DNA from: Candidatus Gastranaerophilales bacterium HUM_12
GTDB lineage: Bacteria > Cyanobacteriota > Vampirovibrionia > Gastranaerophilales > Gastranaerophilaceae
Reading direction: 5' to 3'
Assembly: GCA_002102825.1 (NCBI GenBank)
Contig: DABJ01000003.1
Coordinates: 1,115-11,953, forward strand
Length of the DNA stretch: 10,839 nt
A model generated the notes under the pieces. It was not told the DNA's origin. It saw only the letters and a program-made list of their open reading frames with translations, and did not search any database. Position numbers and translations under genes: made by a program. Shown here piece by piece: positions 1 to 5,878 of the stretch (positions are counted from its first letter, which is position 1; each line of letters begins with the position of its first letter).

Positions 1-228
1 TGAATTAATTTCAACTGTTGTATCATCAATTAATTCAATATTAACTCCTAAATTTTTAAAAATATTTAGGGTTGAATGAGGGTCTTGTCCTGTTGAAAAG
101 CTTCGGATAATGGATTTCCCTTTAGCTAATGACGGGAAAATAATTGCTCTATGGGACATTGATTTGTCTGCAGGAATTGTAAGAGTCCCTTTTAGACTAT
201 TAAAATTTTGTTTAACTACTTTTTTCAT
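1..228 (-). CDS. aroA: 3-phosphoshikimate 1-carboxyvinyltransferase (EPSP synthase), N-terminal 76 codons, cut by the window edge
   Basis: The reverse strand reads from an ATG at 228-226 without a stop to base 1, giving 76 residues. The N-terminus contains the motif DKSMSHRAIIF at residues 21-31. K22, S23 and R27 are the substrate-binding residues of EPSP synthase and fall at the same numbers as in the E. coli enzyme. Further on, FSTGQDPHSTL and LGVNIE match the first repeat of the inside-out alpha/beta fold of the family. The enzyme transfers enolpyruvate from PEP to shikimate-3-phosphate in the cytoplasmic shikimate pathway. No strong Shine-Dalgarno site is visible before this ATG, but the family alignment supports the start. 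The gene diverges from the HhH gene at 301, so the 72 bp between them should hold both promoters. Family identification is firm; only the completeness of the gene is unknown. Confidence 0.92.
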   Translation of the reverse strand, partial: MKKVVKQNFNSLKGTLTIPADKSMSHRAIIFPSLAKGKSIIRSFSTGQDPHSTLNIFKNLGVNIELIDDTTVEINS

Positions 229-300
229 AGCTAGATATTAGCATAAAATCATCTATTTATATAATTGATAATTTTGTATTTATGGTGGCATAATCAAATT

Positions 301-1248
301 ATGTATAGAAGAGGTCAAACATTTTTTGGAAGTATTATTGCAATATACATTGGTTTGTATTTTGTTTCACCGCAAATTGCAAATTTTTGTTTAGCGGTGT
401 TTTTTATATTGTTAATTCCTGCATTGATATTGCGATACTTTTTTATGGATTCATTGTACAAAGGAAGTATAAGTATTGTTCCTAAACGTTTTGTATTCAA
501 TAAAAATACGATTTATAATGAACATTGTACTGTCAAATATTTTCAAGATGAAAAAATTGTAGTTCTTGATAATGTTGCAAACAAAAAACTTGAAAAACGA
601 ACATTTACTATAACCAAAGAAAAAAATAAGGTTAATGTTAATAAATGCTGGAATGAAGTTTGTAAAATTTTTGATGCCTTTATTTCGTTAGATTCATTAG
701 CTTCATTTTATAGCTATGAAACAAAAGTAGACATAATAACAATTAAATCTACAACCGGTAAAGATTTTGCTAAAAAAGACAATGACATCAAAATTGATTC
801 AACAAATACAGGTGCAAAATTTGTTGAGATGGGTGCAATTCAACCAGATCCGTATAGCAGAGGGCTTGAACACCAGCGACCTTATGATGAAAAATTTGTC
901 AATATTGATAATATCCACCAAGCAGAAAAAACTCGGGAACGTGATATTGAAGCTCCTCAATTTATTGACCTGAGTGATGCTTTAGACGCTGGACCTAACA
1001 AGATTGATGTAAATAACAGTGGCGCAGATGAAATTGCTGTTCTTCCTGGGATAAATATTGTAATGGCTAAAAAGATTGTTGAATATCGAGCTGCAAATGG
1101 ATTATTTAAAGATGCAGATGATTTCATAAAAGTTGCGAATGTTAAAGAACATTTTATTTCAAAAATTAAATCTATGATAGTTATCGGAGAGCCAAAGAAA
1201 GCAGATAACGGTGGCGATGACGATCAAGGAAGAATAGTTGATATTTAG
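301..1248 (+). CDS. membrane-anchored protein with C-terminal ComEA-type helix-hairpin-helix domain
   Basis: This 315-residue protein has two hydrophobic segments near its N-terminus (about residues 8-22 and 26-44). A polar central region without recognisable domains follows (about 50-230). At about 233-296 comes a tandem helix-hairpin-helix module, with the core LPGINIVMAKKIVEYR and then FKDADDFIKV. This spacing matches ComEA/PulK-type HhH domains, which bind DNA or mediate protein contacts. The tail is acidic and glycine-rich. I chose ATG 301 because GGTGG lies about 12 bases upstream; an in-frame TTG at 265 would add 12 residues but has no ribosome site. The gene ends 5 bases before the radical SAM gene, so it looks like the first gene of the operon. 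The TM hairpin suggests that the HhH part is tethered at the membrane; which side it faces cannot be told. There is no cleavable signal peptide or competence gene nearby, so a role as the ComEA uptake receptor is not supported. Confidence 0.8.
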   Translation: MYRRGQTFFGSIIAIYIGLYFVSPQIANFCLAVFFILLIPALILRYFFMDSLYKGSISIVPKRFVFNKNTIYNEHCTVKYFQDEKIVVLDNVANKKLEKRTFTITKEKNKVNVNKCWNEVCKIFDAFISLDSLASFYSYETKVDIITIKSTTGKDFAKKDNDIKIDSTNTGAKFVEMGAIQPDPYSRGLEHQRPYDEKFVNIDNIHQAEKTRERDIEAPQFIDLSDALDAGPNKIDVNNSGADEIAVLPGINIVMAKKIVEYRAANGLFKDADDFIKVANVKEHFISKIKSMIVIGEPKKADNGGDDDQGRIVDI

Positions 1249-1253
1249 TAATA

Positions 1254-1862
1254 ATGATAGATGTTTATAAGATACTTGAAAATACAACTGTGGAAGGGCC
1301 GGGAAATCGTTTCTGTATTTGGGTTCAAGGTTGCAAAAAACATTGTCCTTATTGTTGGGCAAAAGAAACCTGGGATTTTGGAATAGGGCAAAAGTACAGC
1401 ATTACAGATTTGTTTTCAATGATTAAAAATCAGCAATCATCAATTGAGGGTGTAACTTTTTTGGGTGGAGAACCTTTTGAACAGGCAAAAGATTTAGCGG
1501 AGCTTTCAAAACTAATTAAATCTTTAGGTCTTTCTATTGTGTGTTTCACGGGTTATACAATAGAAGAACTTAAATCACAAAATAATAATGATGTAAACAA
1601 TTTTCTTTCACAAATAGATTTATTAATTGATGGAGGTTTTGAAAAAGAAAATTATGATCTATCTCGCCCGTGGGTTGGCTCTTCTAATCAACGGTATCAT
1701 TTTTTGACGAATTTTTATAATCCGGAAATAATAAAAAAATACAAAAACAAAATTGAAGTCCATATAAATCAAAATGGAAAAGTTGAGATTAATGGAATGG
1801 GAGATTTTTCAAGTATAAATAAAAATTTTTGTTTACAACTAGGGAAAGATAATGTAAAATAA
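1254..1862 (+). CDS. 4Fe-4S single-cluster radical SAM protein, NrdG/PFL-activase-like
   Basis: This 202-residue protein carries the radical SAM cluster motif CX3CX2C (C27, C31, C34, in QGCKKHCPYC). It is preceded by GPGNR and followed by an ETWDFG stretch, as in anaerobic ribonucleotide reductase and pyruvate formate-lyase activating enzymes. The SAM-binding GGEP motif lies at residues 71-74 (FLGGEPFEQ). DLLIDGGFE and a segment resembling the SSNQR.H region of activases follow. Such enzymes cleave S-adenosylmethionine reductively to make a 5'-deoxyadenosyl radical, often to install a glycyl radical on a partner. No NrdD or other glycyl-radical enzyme is present in the window. The gene starts 5 bases after the HhH gene and ends 23 bases before the AAA+ ATPase gene, so it is probably co-transcribed and may act on a component of this operon. 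The Shine-Dalgarno is weak; AGGAAG lies about 20 bases upstream, so coupling to the preceding gene is likely. The substrate is unknown. Confidence 0.88.
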   Translation: MIDVYKILENTTVEGPGNRFCIWVQGCKKHCPYCWAKETWDFGIGQKYSITDLFSMIKNQQSSIEGVTFLGGEPFEQAKDLAELSKLIKSLGLSIVCFTGYTIEELKSQNNNDVNNFLSQIDLLIDGGFEKENYDLSRPWVGSSNQRYHFLTNFYNPEIIKKYKNKIEVHINQNGKVEINGMGDFSSINKNFCLQLGKDNVK

Positions 1863-1885
1863 ATATCAAATGAGGGCATTATATA

Positions 1886-3508
1886 ATGGAAAATAGAATC
1901 GTTGTACAATTATCACGTCTTTTTAGAGCAAGATTCCCATATATTTATATTACGACTTGGGAAGAAGAAAGAGCGATAAGTCTTATTAAGAAAATTTCAA
2001 AATCAGAAAAGCTTATACGTGTTGCACGTGAAGTCTATGTTTGGACTCAAACTAACGGATTTGTTGTTGATGGACAAAAAATTGACGGAACTCAAAGTCC
2101 GGATAAAGCGATTGATTTCATCAGGGATTGTAACAAAAATTCAGTATTTGTAATGTGTGATTTTCATGTTTTCTTTGGGGTGAAGGGGCGTCAAGTTGAT
2201 TACAACGTAGTACGACGTTTAAGAGATAATTTGTCCGATTTAAAGACAAGCAAGTTTAGAAAAAATGTTATTTTCTTGGCTTCGGAATTATTAATTCCTG
2301 AAACTATGCAAAAAGAAATTACAATTCTTGATATGCCACTTCCTACTTTGTCTGAAATTAAAGCAAAATTTGACAAAATGATTACCCAAAATACTCAAAT
2401 TGATACTTCAGGTTTAGATGAAGAAGGTAAAGAAAAACTTTGCAAGGCTGCAATGGGTTTGACTTTGCAAGAAGCAGAAAATGCTTTTGCACTTGCGATG
2501 GTAAATGATGGAAAGGTTGATGTAAGTGACTTGGATATTATTTTGAGTGAAAAAATGCAGGTTATTAAGAAAACCGGTATTTTGGAATTTATCAATACTG
2601 ATATAAAAATATCAGATGTCGGAGGTTTGGAGAATCTTAAAAGTTGGTTGAACAAAAGAAATAATTCGTGGTCTGAGTCTGCAAAAAAATATTGCCTTCC
2701 TGCACCTAAAGGTGTTTTGATTACAGGTGTTCCCGGTTGTGGTAAGAGTTTGACTGCAAAGGCGATGAGTGCTGCTTGGCAATTACCATTGCTAAAATTA
2801 GATTTTGGTAAAATCTTCTCAGGAATTGTTGGTAGTTCAGAAGAAAATATGAGAAAAGCAATTAAAACAGCGGAAGCGGTTGCTCCATCTATTCTTTGGG
2901 TAGATGAAATAGAAAAAAGTTTGAGTGGATTAAATTCAAATGGTGATAGTGGAACTTCTTCCAGAATCTTCGGTACTTTTTTGACTTGGATGCAAGAAAA
3001 AACAGCTCCTGTTTTTGTAATTGCGACTGCTAACAATATTAACAGTCTTCCTGCAGAACTTTTGAGAAAAGGTCGTTTTGATGAAATTTTCTTTGTAGAT
3101 TTGCCAACTCAAAGGGAACGTGAAGAAATTTTTAAACTCCATTTGTCAAAAAGACTTAAAGACAAAGATGTTGCAAGTAAAATTGAAATTAATAGTGACC
3201 TTTACAAACAATTAGCTCAAATGACAGAGGGTTTTGTCGGTGCAGAAATTGAGCAGGTTGTGATTTCTGCTTTGTATGAAGCATTTTTCAATAAAAGGCC
3301 TTTGGAATTTTCTGATTTGGCAAACACAATTAAAAATGTTGTACCATTGTCCGTTACTCAAAAAGAGCAAATTTTGGCAATTCGTCAATGGGCAAATATT
3401 CGTGCTGTCGCCGCAACTAAAAAAGATGATATGGTTGAATATAGCTCAAAAGCAGATAGCGAAGATGATGTAAATTCTTCTCGTGGCGGAAGAGCTTTAG
3501 ATGTGTAA
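1886..3508 (+). CDS. Ycf46-type AAA+ ATPase
   Basis: This 540-residue protein starts at an ATG with GAGGG nine bases upstream. The N-terminal third (about 1-235) matches the Ycf46-specific region, including YIYITTWEEERAI and later VIFLASELLIPE. It resembles a degenerate P-loop domain. The canonical AAA+ module follows from about 245: Walker A GVPGCGKS at 281-288, Walker B ending in D340-E341, sensor 1 at N383/N384, and the arginine-finger region RKGRFDE at 394-400. A helical lid is seen to about 475, then a polar acidic tail. The protein is expected to be an ATP-driven, probably hexameric remodelling motor in the cytoplasm. Ycf46 proteins are conserved in cyanobacteria and some plastids and have been linked to photosynthesis regulation, but their molecular substrate is unclear. 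Here the gene sits between the radical SAM and Ycf35-like genes, 19 bp ahead of the latter. All catalytic motifs look intact. Family assignment is confident; function is not. Confidence 0.92.
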   Translation: MENRIVVQLSRLFRARFPYIYITTWEEERAISLIKKISKSEKLIRVAREVYVWTQTNGFVVDGQKIDGTQSPDKAIDFIRDCNKNSVFVMCDFHVFFGVKGRQVDYNVVRRLRDNLSDLKTSKFRKNVIFLASELLIPETMQKEITILDMPLPTLSEIKAKFDKMITQNTQIDTSGLDEEGKEKLCKAAMGLTLQEAENAFALAMVNDGKVDVSDLDIILSEKMQVIKKTGILEFINTDIKISDVGGLENLKSWLNKRNNSWSESAKKYCLPAPKGVLITGVPGCGKSLTAKAMSAAWQLPLLKLDFGKIFSGIVGSSEENMRKAIKTAEAVAPSILWVDEIEKSLSGLNSNGDSGTSSRIFGTFLTWMQEKTAPVFVIATANNINSLPAELLRKGRFDEIFFVDLPTQREREEIFKLHLSKRLKDKDVASKIEINSDLYKQLAQMTEGFVGAEIEQVVISALYEAFFNKRPLEFSDLANTIKNVVPLSVTQKEQILAIRQWANIRAVAATKKDDMVEYSSKADSEDDVNSSRGGRALDV

Positions 3509-3527
3509 AAGAAAGGATTGAGTACAG

Positions 3528-4790
3528 GTGTCAATTACTTTGATGGCTTACCCTATGGCTTTTTTGATAAGCCCGGAGCAAGCAAAAAAAGAAAAACTCA
3601 GACGAGCTGCTGATGATAAGATTAACGAAAAAGTTGCAAGCAAAACCCTACGTTCAATTCGAGTTTTGACTAATCTTATGTTGCCACAAGTCAAGGGATT
3701 GATGCTTCAAATCCCAAATTTACCTCTTGGAGAATATAGCTATTCTTTCTCAACCGGTTTAAGAGTTGATTGGAAAGCACAAGGAAAATTCTCCTCAGCA
3801 ACTCTATATGGAATTTCTGATTCTCAAGTTTTGCAAAAACTGGGAGAAGAATATTTTCAAAATTTAGATGCCGTTGCAATGAGTAATGTTCGTCTTATTG
3901 ATTCAAGTGAATTCTTTTATTACAACTATGAAACTTCATATAGTAGTTTGAAAGATATCTATACCAACTTGAAAAATGAAGGTGCAAAACAGATTTATAC
4001 AACTGCTGATGATGAAGTTGTTGCACAAGTTGATGGGCAAAATGTCAGGTATTTTAAAATTACCGGCGAGCAAAAATATACCCTTGAAGTAGAACAAAAA
4101 GTTACTATTATGAATATCGGAATGGGCTCTGATACTCAAGGAACAAATGTTTCATTTGGCGGTTTAACAGATTTGAGAATTCAAACAAACATTAAACCGG
4201 AAGAATTAAAAACATTTTTAAAAGCTTCAAACTATTTATATTATGAGGGAAATTCTCAAACTCCATTGAAGAACAGTGAAGCAACTCTTAATTGGATTTT
4301 AAAAGATGGTTTTTACGTTGCAGAGTTTTCCGGTTCAAATAATTCTGCAATAATAAAAGAAGCCGAAATATTGTTTAGAAAAATGAATATTGCTGCCGGT
4401 AGAGATTTGAGATTGATAAATGAGCAATCCACAATTGTTTATACATATACAACAAATTATACCGATAAGGAAATGTTGTTGAATACTTTGACTGAGCACG
4501 GAGCAAGTGAAATCTTTCAAGAAAATGGTGAAATTTCCTGCAAGTTATTCGGAATGGAAATGATTTATCACAGGCAAAATAGCTCAGATGCTTATACTCT
4601 TGATATTACGCAAGTTTCAGATAAAGGTGAATGTCAGGATATGATAAACGATTTGAATGAAGAATATGGATTGAATATTCAGGAGATGACATACAACAAA
4701 ATTAAAGAGCGATTGGATAAAGAAAATATGCGATTAGAAAGTGAATCTGTTTTGGAAGATAATTCAATTGTTTTGACGATTGAGGTTTAG
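3528..4790 (+). CDS. large protein with repeated Ycf35/DUF1257-like modules
   Basis: The product has 420 residues and probably starts at GTG 3528, with AAAGGA ten bases upstream; the next in-frame ATG (3543) has no ribosome site. The C-terminal part, about 302-420, resembles Ycf35 (DUF1257): a beta-rich half, a helical DMINDLNEEYGLN segment, then an EDNSIVLTIEV-like final strand. Residues about 129-193 repeat its first half: YNYETSY, L..L...GA..I and YTLEVEQ line up with YTYTTNY, L..L...GA..I and YTLDITQ at 304-365. A middle stretch (about 214-295) may be a more diverged copy. Ordinary Ycf35 proteins are about 120-130 residues, so this is an expanded version. The N-terminal 60 residues include a charged helix (EQAKKEKLRRAADDKINEKV) and no clear signal peptide. 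The gene lies between the Ycf46-type ATPase and DUF2997 genes, where Ycf35 homologues are typically found. It is probably a partner or adaptor of the ATPase. The repeat assignment was made by eye. Confidence 0.72.
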   Translation: MSITLMAYPMAFLISPEQAKKEKLRRAADDKINEKVASKTLRSIRVLTNLMLPQVKGLMLQIPNLPLGEYSYSFSTGLRVDWKAQGKFSSATLYGISDSQVLQKLGEEYFQNLDAVAMSNVRLIDSSEFFYYNYETSYSSLKDIYTNLKNEGAKQIYTTADDEVVAQVDGQNVRYFKITGEQKYTLEVEQKVTIMNIGMGSDTQGTNVSFGGLTDLRIQTNIKPEELKTFLKASNYLYYEGNSQTPLKNSEATLNWILKDGFYVAEFSGSNNSAIIKEAEILFRKMNIAAGRDLRLINEQSTIVYTYTTNYTDKEMLLNTLTEHGASEIFQENGEISCKLFGMEMIYHRQNSSDAYTLDITQVSDKGECQDMINDLNEEYGLNIQEMTYNKIKERLDKENMRLESESVLEDNSIVLTIEV

Positions 4791-4800
4791 GAGATAAAAA

Positions 4801-5004
4801 ATGGGTAAAATGAAAATCAGATTATTTCCTGACGGAACAATTCAAATGGAAACAGAGGGCATAAAAGGTAAAAGATGTACTGATTATGCAAAAGTTTTGG
4901 CAAAATTAGCTGATGCAAAGATTTATAGTATTGATAAGACTGAAGAGTATTATCAACAGGAAGTTTTGGAACTTGACGAAACTCAACATTTAGAGGATAA
5001 TTAG
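4801..5004 (+). CDS. DUF2997 family small protein
   Basis: The product is a 67-residue protein. Its N-terminal half, MKIRLFPDGTIQMETEGIKG, followed by a conserved cysteine in KRCTDY and later a TEEYYQQE segment, fits DUF2997: two beta strands carrying PDG and G..G motifs, then a helix and a short acidic tail. In cyanobacteria and other bacteria this small family usually sits beside Ycf35/DUF1257 and a Ycf46-type AAA+ ATPase, exactly as here. The Shine-Dalgarno site TAGGAGAT overlaps the stop codon of the Ycf35-like gene, so translation is probably coupled. The biochemical role is unknown. A small accessory or substrate protein of the ATPase complex is plausible, and its single cysteine and glycine pairs could be modification sites for the neighbouring radical SAM enzyme, though that is speculation. 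The last codons also appear to contain the promoter of the tRNA-Ser gene 26 bases downstream. Confidence 0.85.
   Translation: MGKMKIRLFPDGTIQMETEGIKGKRCTDYAKVLAKLADAKIYSIDKTEEYYQQEVLELDETQHLEDN
4973..5001 (+). promoter_or_regulatory. sigma70-type promoter for tRNA-Ser inside the DUF2997 gene end
   Basis: A -35 box TTGACG (4973-4978) and a -10 box GATAAT (4996-5001) are separated by exactly 17 bases. The expected transcription start, about 5008, is some 23 bases before the tRNA. The boxes lie within the last codons of the DUF2997 gene. This is the best -35/-10 pair I see near the tRNA, but it has not been tested. Confidence 0.6.
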
Positions 5005-5030
5005 AACTAAATAATTTTTAAGATAGAAAT

Positions 5031-5117
5031 GGAGAGGTGTCCGAGCGGCTTAAGGTGCAATCTTGGAAAGGTTGTGTGGGGGTAACTCCACCGCGGGTTC
5101 GAATCCCGCCCTCTCTG
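5031..5117 (+). tRNA. tRNA-Ser (anticodon GGA)
   Basis: An 87-nt cloverleaf can be drawn. The acceptor stem pairs GGAGAGG (5031-5037) with CCTCTCT (5110-5116), with one G-U at the end pair and discriminator G at 5117. The anticodon stem CAATC/GGTTG (5058-5062/5070-5074) holds the loop TTGGAAA, so the anticodon is GGA (5065-5067), reading UCC and UCU. A long variable arm with GTGG...CCAC pairing is typical of tRNA-Ser. The T arm is GCGGG-TTCGAAT-CCCGC. The 3' CCA is not encoded. It lies 26 bases after the DUF2997 stop and may be both read through from the operon and driven by its own promoter. Confidence 0.96.
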
Positions 5118-5123
5118 TTTTTC

Positions 5124-5137
5124 CTAATAAACATTAG
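5124..5137 (+). terminator. weak hairpin after tRNA-Ser
   Basis: CTAAT and ATTAG flank a four-base AAAC loop seven bases after the tRNA, followed by TAATTTT. The stem is only five AT-rich pairs, so it could mark the tRNA 3' end or a weak terminator but is not convincing by itself. Confidence 0.25.
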
Positions 5138-5187
5138 TAATTTTCATATTACATCGTCCTAAAGATAGCACAACAGAAAAATTCTAT

Positions 5188-5207
5188 AAATGATTGATTA
5201 ATCATTT
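5188..5207 (+). terminator. 8-bp inverted repeat, possible weak terminator or operator
   Basis: AAATGATT (5188-5195) and AATCATTT (5200-5207) form a perfect 8-bp stem with a GATT loop, followed by TATAC. It is the strongest hairpin between the tRNA and the surface-protein remnant. Its low GC and short T run make terminator activity uncertain; it could equally be an operator for the downstream gene. Confidence 0.3.
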
Positions 5208-5227
5208 TATACCATTGAATTAGACTA

Positions 5228-5257
5228 TTGATAGCACTGGTAAATTTTTACTATAAA
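5228..5257 (+). promoter_or_regulatory. possible promoter of the surface-protein remnant
   Basis: TTGATA (5228-5233) and TATAAA (5252-5257) are 18 bases apart. The predicted start would leave only about 12 bases before the ATG at 5276, so the leader would be nearly all Shine-Dalgarno (AGAGGAAG at 5264-5271). AT-rich sequence gives such matches often. Confidence 0.28.
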
Positions 5258-5275
5258 TATAGTAGAGGAAGTTTC

Positions 5276-5632
5276 ATGATGGGAAATACTAATGAAAAAT
5301 TGGTATCGAAGAAACATCTTGGTATTGGTACGTCATTTGTGATAGCTGCCTTAGCTGGGTTTGTTTCTATTTGTACGTCTTCTCCTGTTTCGGCAATTGA
5401 AGATAATAGAATTATAGTTAATACTCCAAATCAAGTTATATCTGGAAATCATTCTGGAGTAACCGATAACAACAATTGGCATGATTGGTGGTCTGAATGA
5501 AATGTTGAAGGTGGTATTGTTAAAAATAAATCTCAAGATTTGACAATTAATAATGCTATTTTTGATAGAAATACTTTTACTGTTCACAATCCATTAGTTG
5601 TTGAGGGTGATGTGATTTTCATACTGTTTTAA
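5276..5632 (+). pseudogene. remnant of a secreted surface protein (adhesin/beta-helix type), interrupted by TGA
   Basis: The reading frame starts at ATG 5276 (a second ATG follows at 5279) with AGAGGAAG five bases upstream. Residues about 10-41 form a Sec-type signal peptide: basic VSKKH, a hydrophobic stretch and a likely cleavage after PVSA. The mature part begins IEDNRIIVNTP and is interrupted by a TGA at 5498-5500, after 74 codons. In the same frame 43 further codons follow to a TAA at 5630-5632, including VEGGIVKNKSQDLTINNAIFD, the Asn/Thr/Ile-rich style of right-handed beta-helix or autotransporter-like passenger domains. The region after the TAA shows no continuation in any frame. This suggests a large cell-surface protein reduced to its 5' end. 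A genuine 74-residue secreted peptide ending at the TGA cannot be excluded, but the continuing frame argues for decay. The exact family is not recognised. Confidence 0.6.
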
Positions 5633-5850
5633 ATCTTATACTATTTCCTTTAAACGGATAGAAATATAATTTTTTGCTAAAATATTGAGTATTTTTTATT
5701 TTGAATAATCTATACATTTTGTTAATTATGATAAATAATAACAATCTTTTGTGGTATGATAAATACATCAAATTTAGAAATCAATATTAACATTATATAT
5801 AAAATGTTATATTAAATCTAAAATAAAGTTGCATAATTTGATTAAGAAGA

Positions 5851-5866
5851 AACAATTTAAATTGTT
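5851..5866. promoter_or_regulatory. perfect 16-bp palindrome abutting the glf ribosome binding site
   Basis: AACAATTTAAATTGTT reads the same on both strands and ends exactly where the Shine-Dalgarno GGAGGG begins. It could be a repressor operator or, as RNA, a 6-bp hairpin with a TTAA loop right next to the ribosome site. AT-rich composition makes chance palindromes more likely, so the function is uncertain. Confidence 0.4.
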
Positions 5867-5872
5867 GGAGGG
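5867..5872 (+). promoter_or_regulatory. ribosome binding site deciding the GTG start of glf
   Basis: GGAGGG sits six bases before GTG 5879. The family N-terminus (a nucleotide-binding GAGFSG six residues later) also requires this start, so the GTG is well supported. Confidence 0.75.
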
Positions 5873-5878
5873 AATATA

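Larger units (their letters stand above)
5633..5878. other. AT-rich intergenic region before glf
   Basis: No coding potential was seen in these 246 bases. They hold a 7-bp inverted repeat (TAACATT 5788-5794 / AATGTTA 5803-5809) and a perfect 16-bp palindrome next to the glf ribosome site (listed separately). Several TATGAT-like hexamers occur (for example 5727-5732 and 5755-5760), but none has a convincing -35 partner, so I assign no promoter. Part may be eroded sequence of the surface-protein gene. Confidence 0.5.

Noticed and set aside
265..300. Extension of the HhH protein to TTG 265
   Set aside because: No ribosome site precedes it, whereas ATG 301 has GGTGG at a usable distance. The added residues are just the leader.
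2395..3036. 213-codon open frame on the reverse strand within the AAA+ gene
   Set aside because: It is the antisense shadow of a well-conserved AAA+ coding region and has no family features or ribosome site.
5498..5500. TGA possibly read as an amino acid (recoding) in the surface-protein frame
   Set aside because: No complete gene here ends in TGA, which made me consider it, but the long genes also contain no internal TGA. With a reassigned code they should. No SECIS-like element was seen. A plain nonsense codon is simpler.
5755..5760. Promoter of glf using TATGAT at 5755
   Set aside because: No -35-like hexamer at 16-18 bases upstream; AT-rich sequence gives many similar hexamers.
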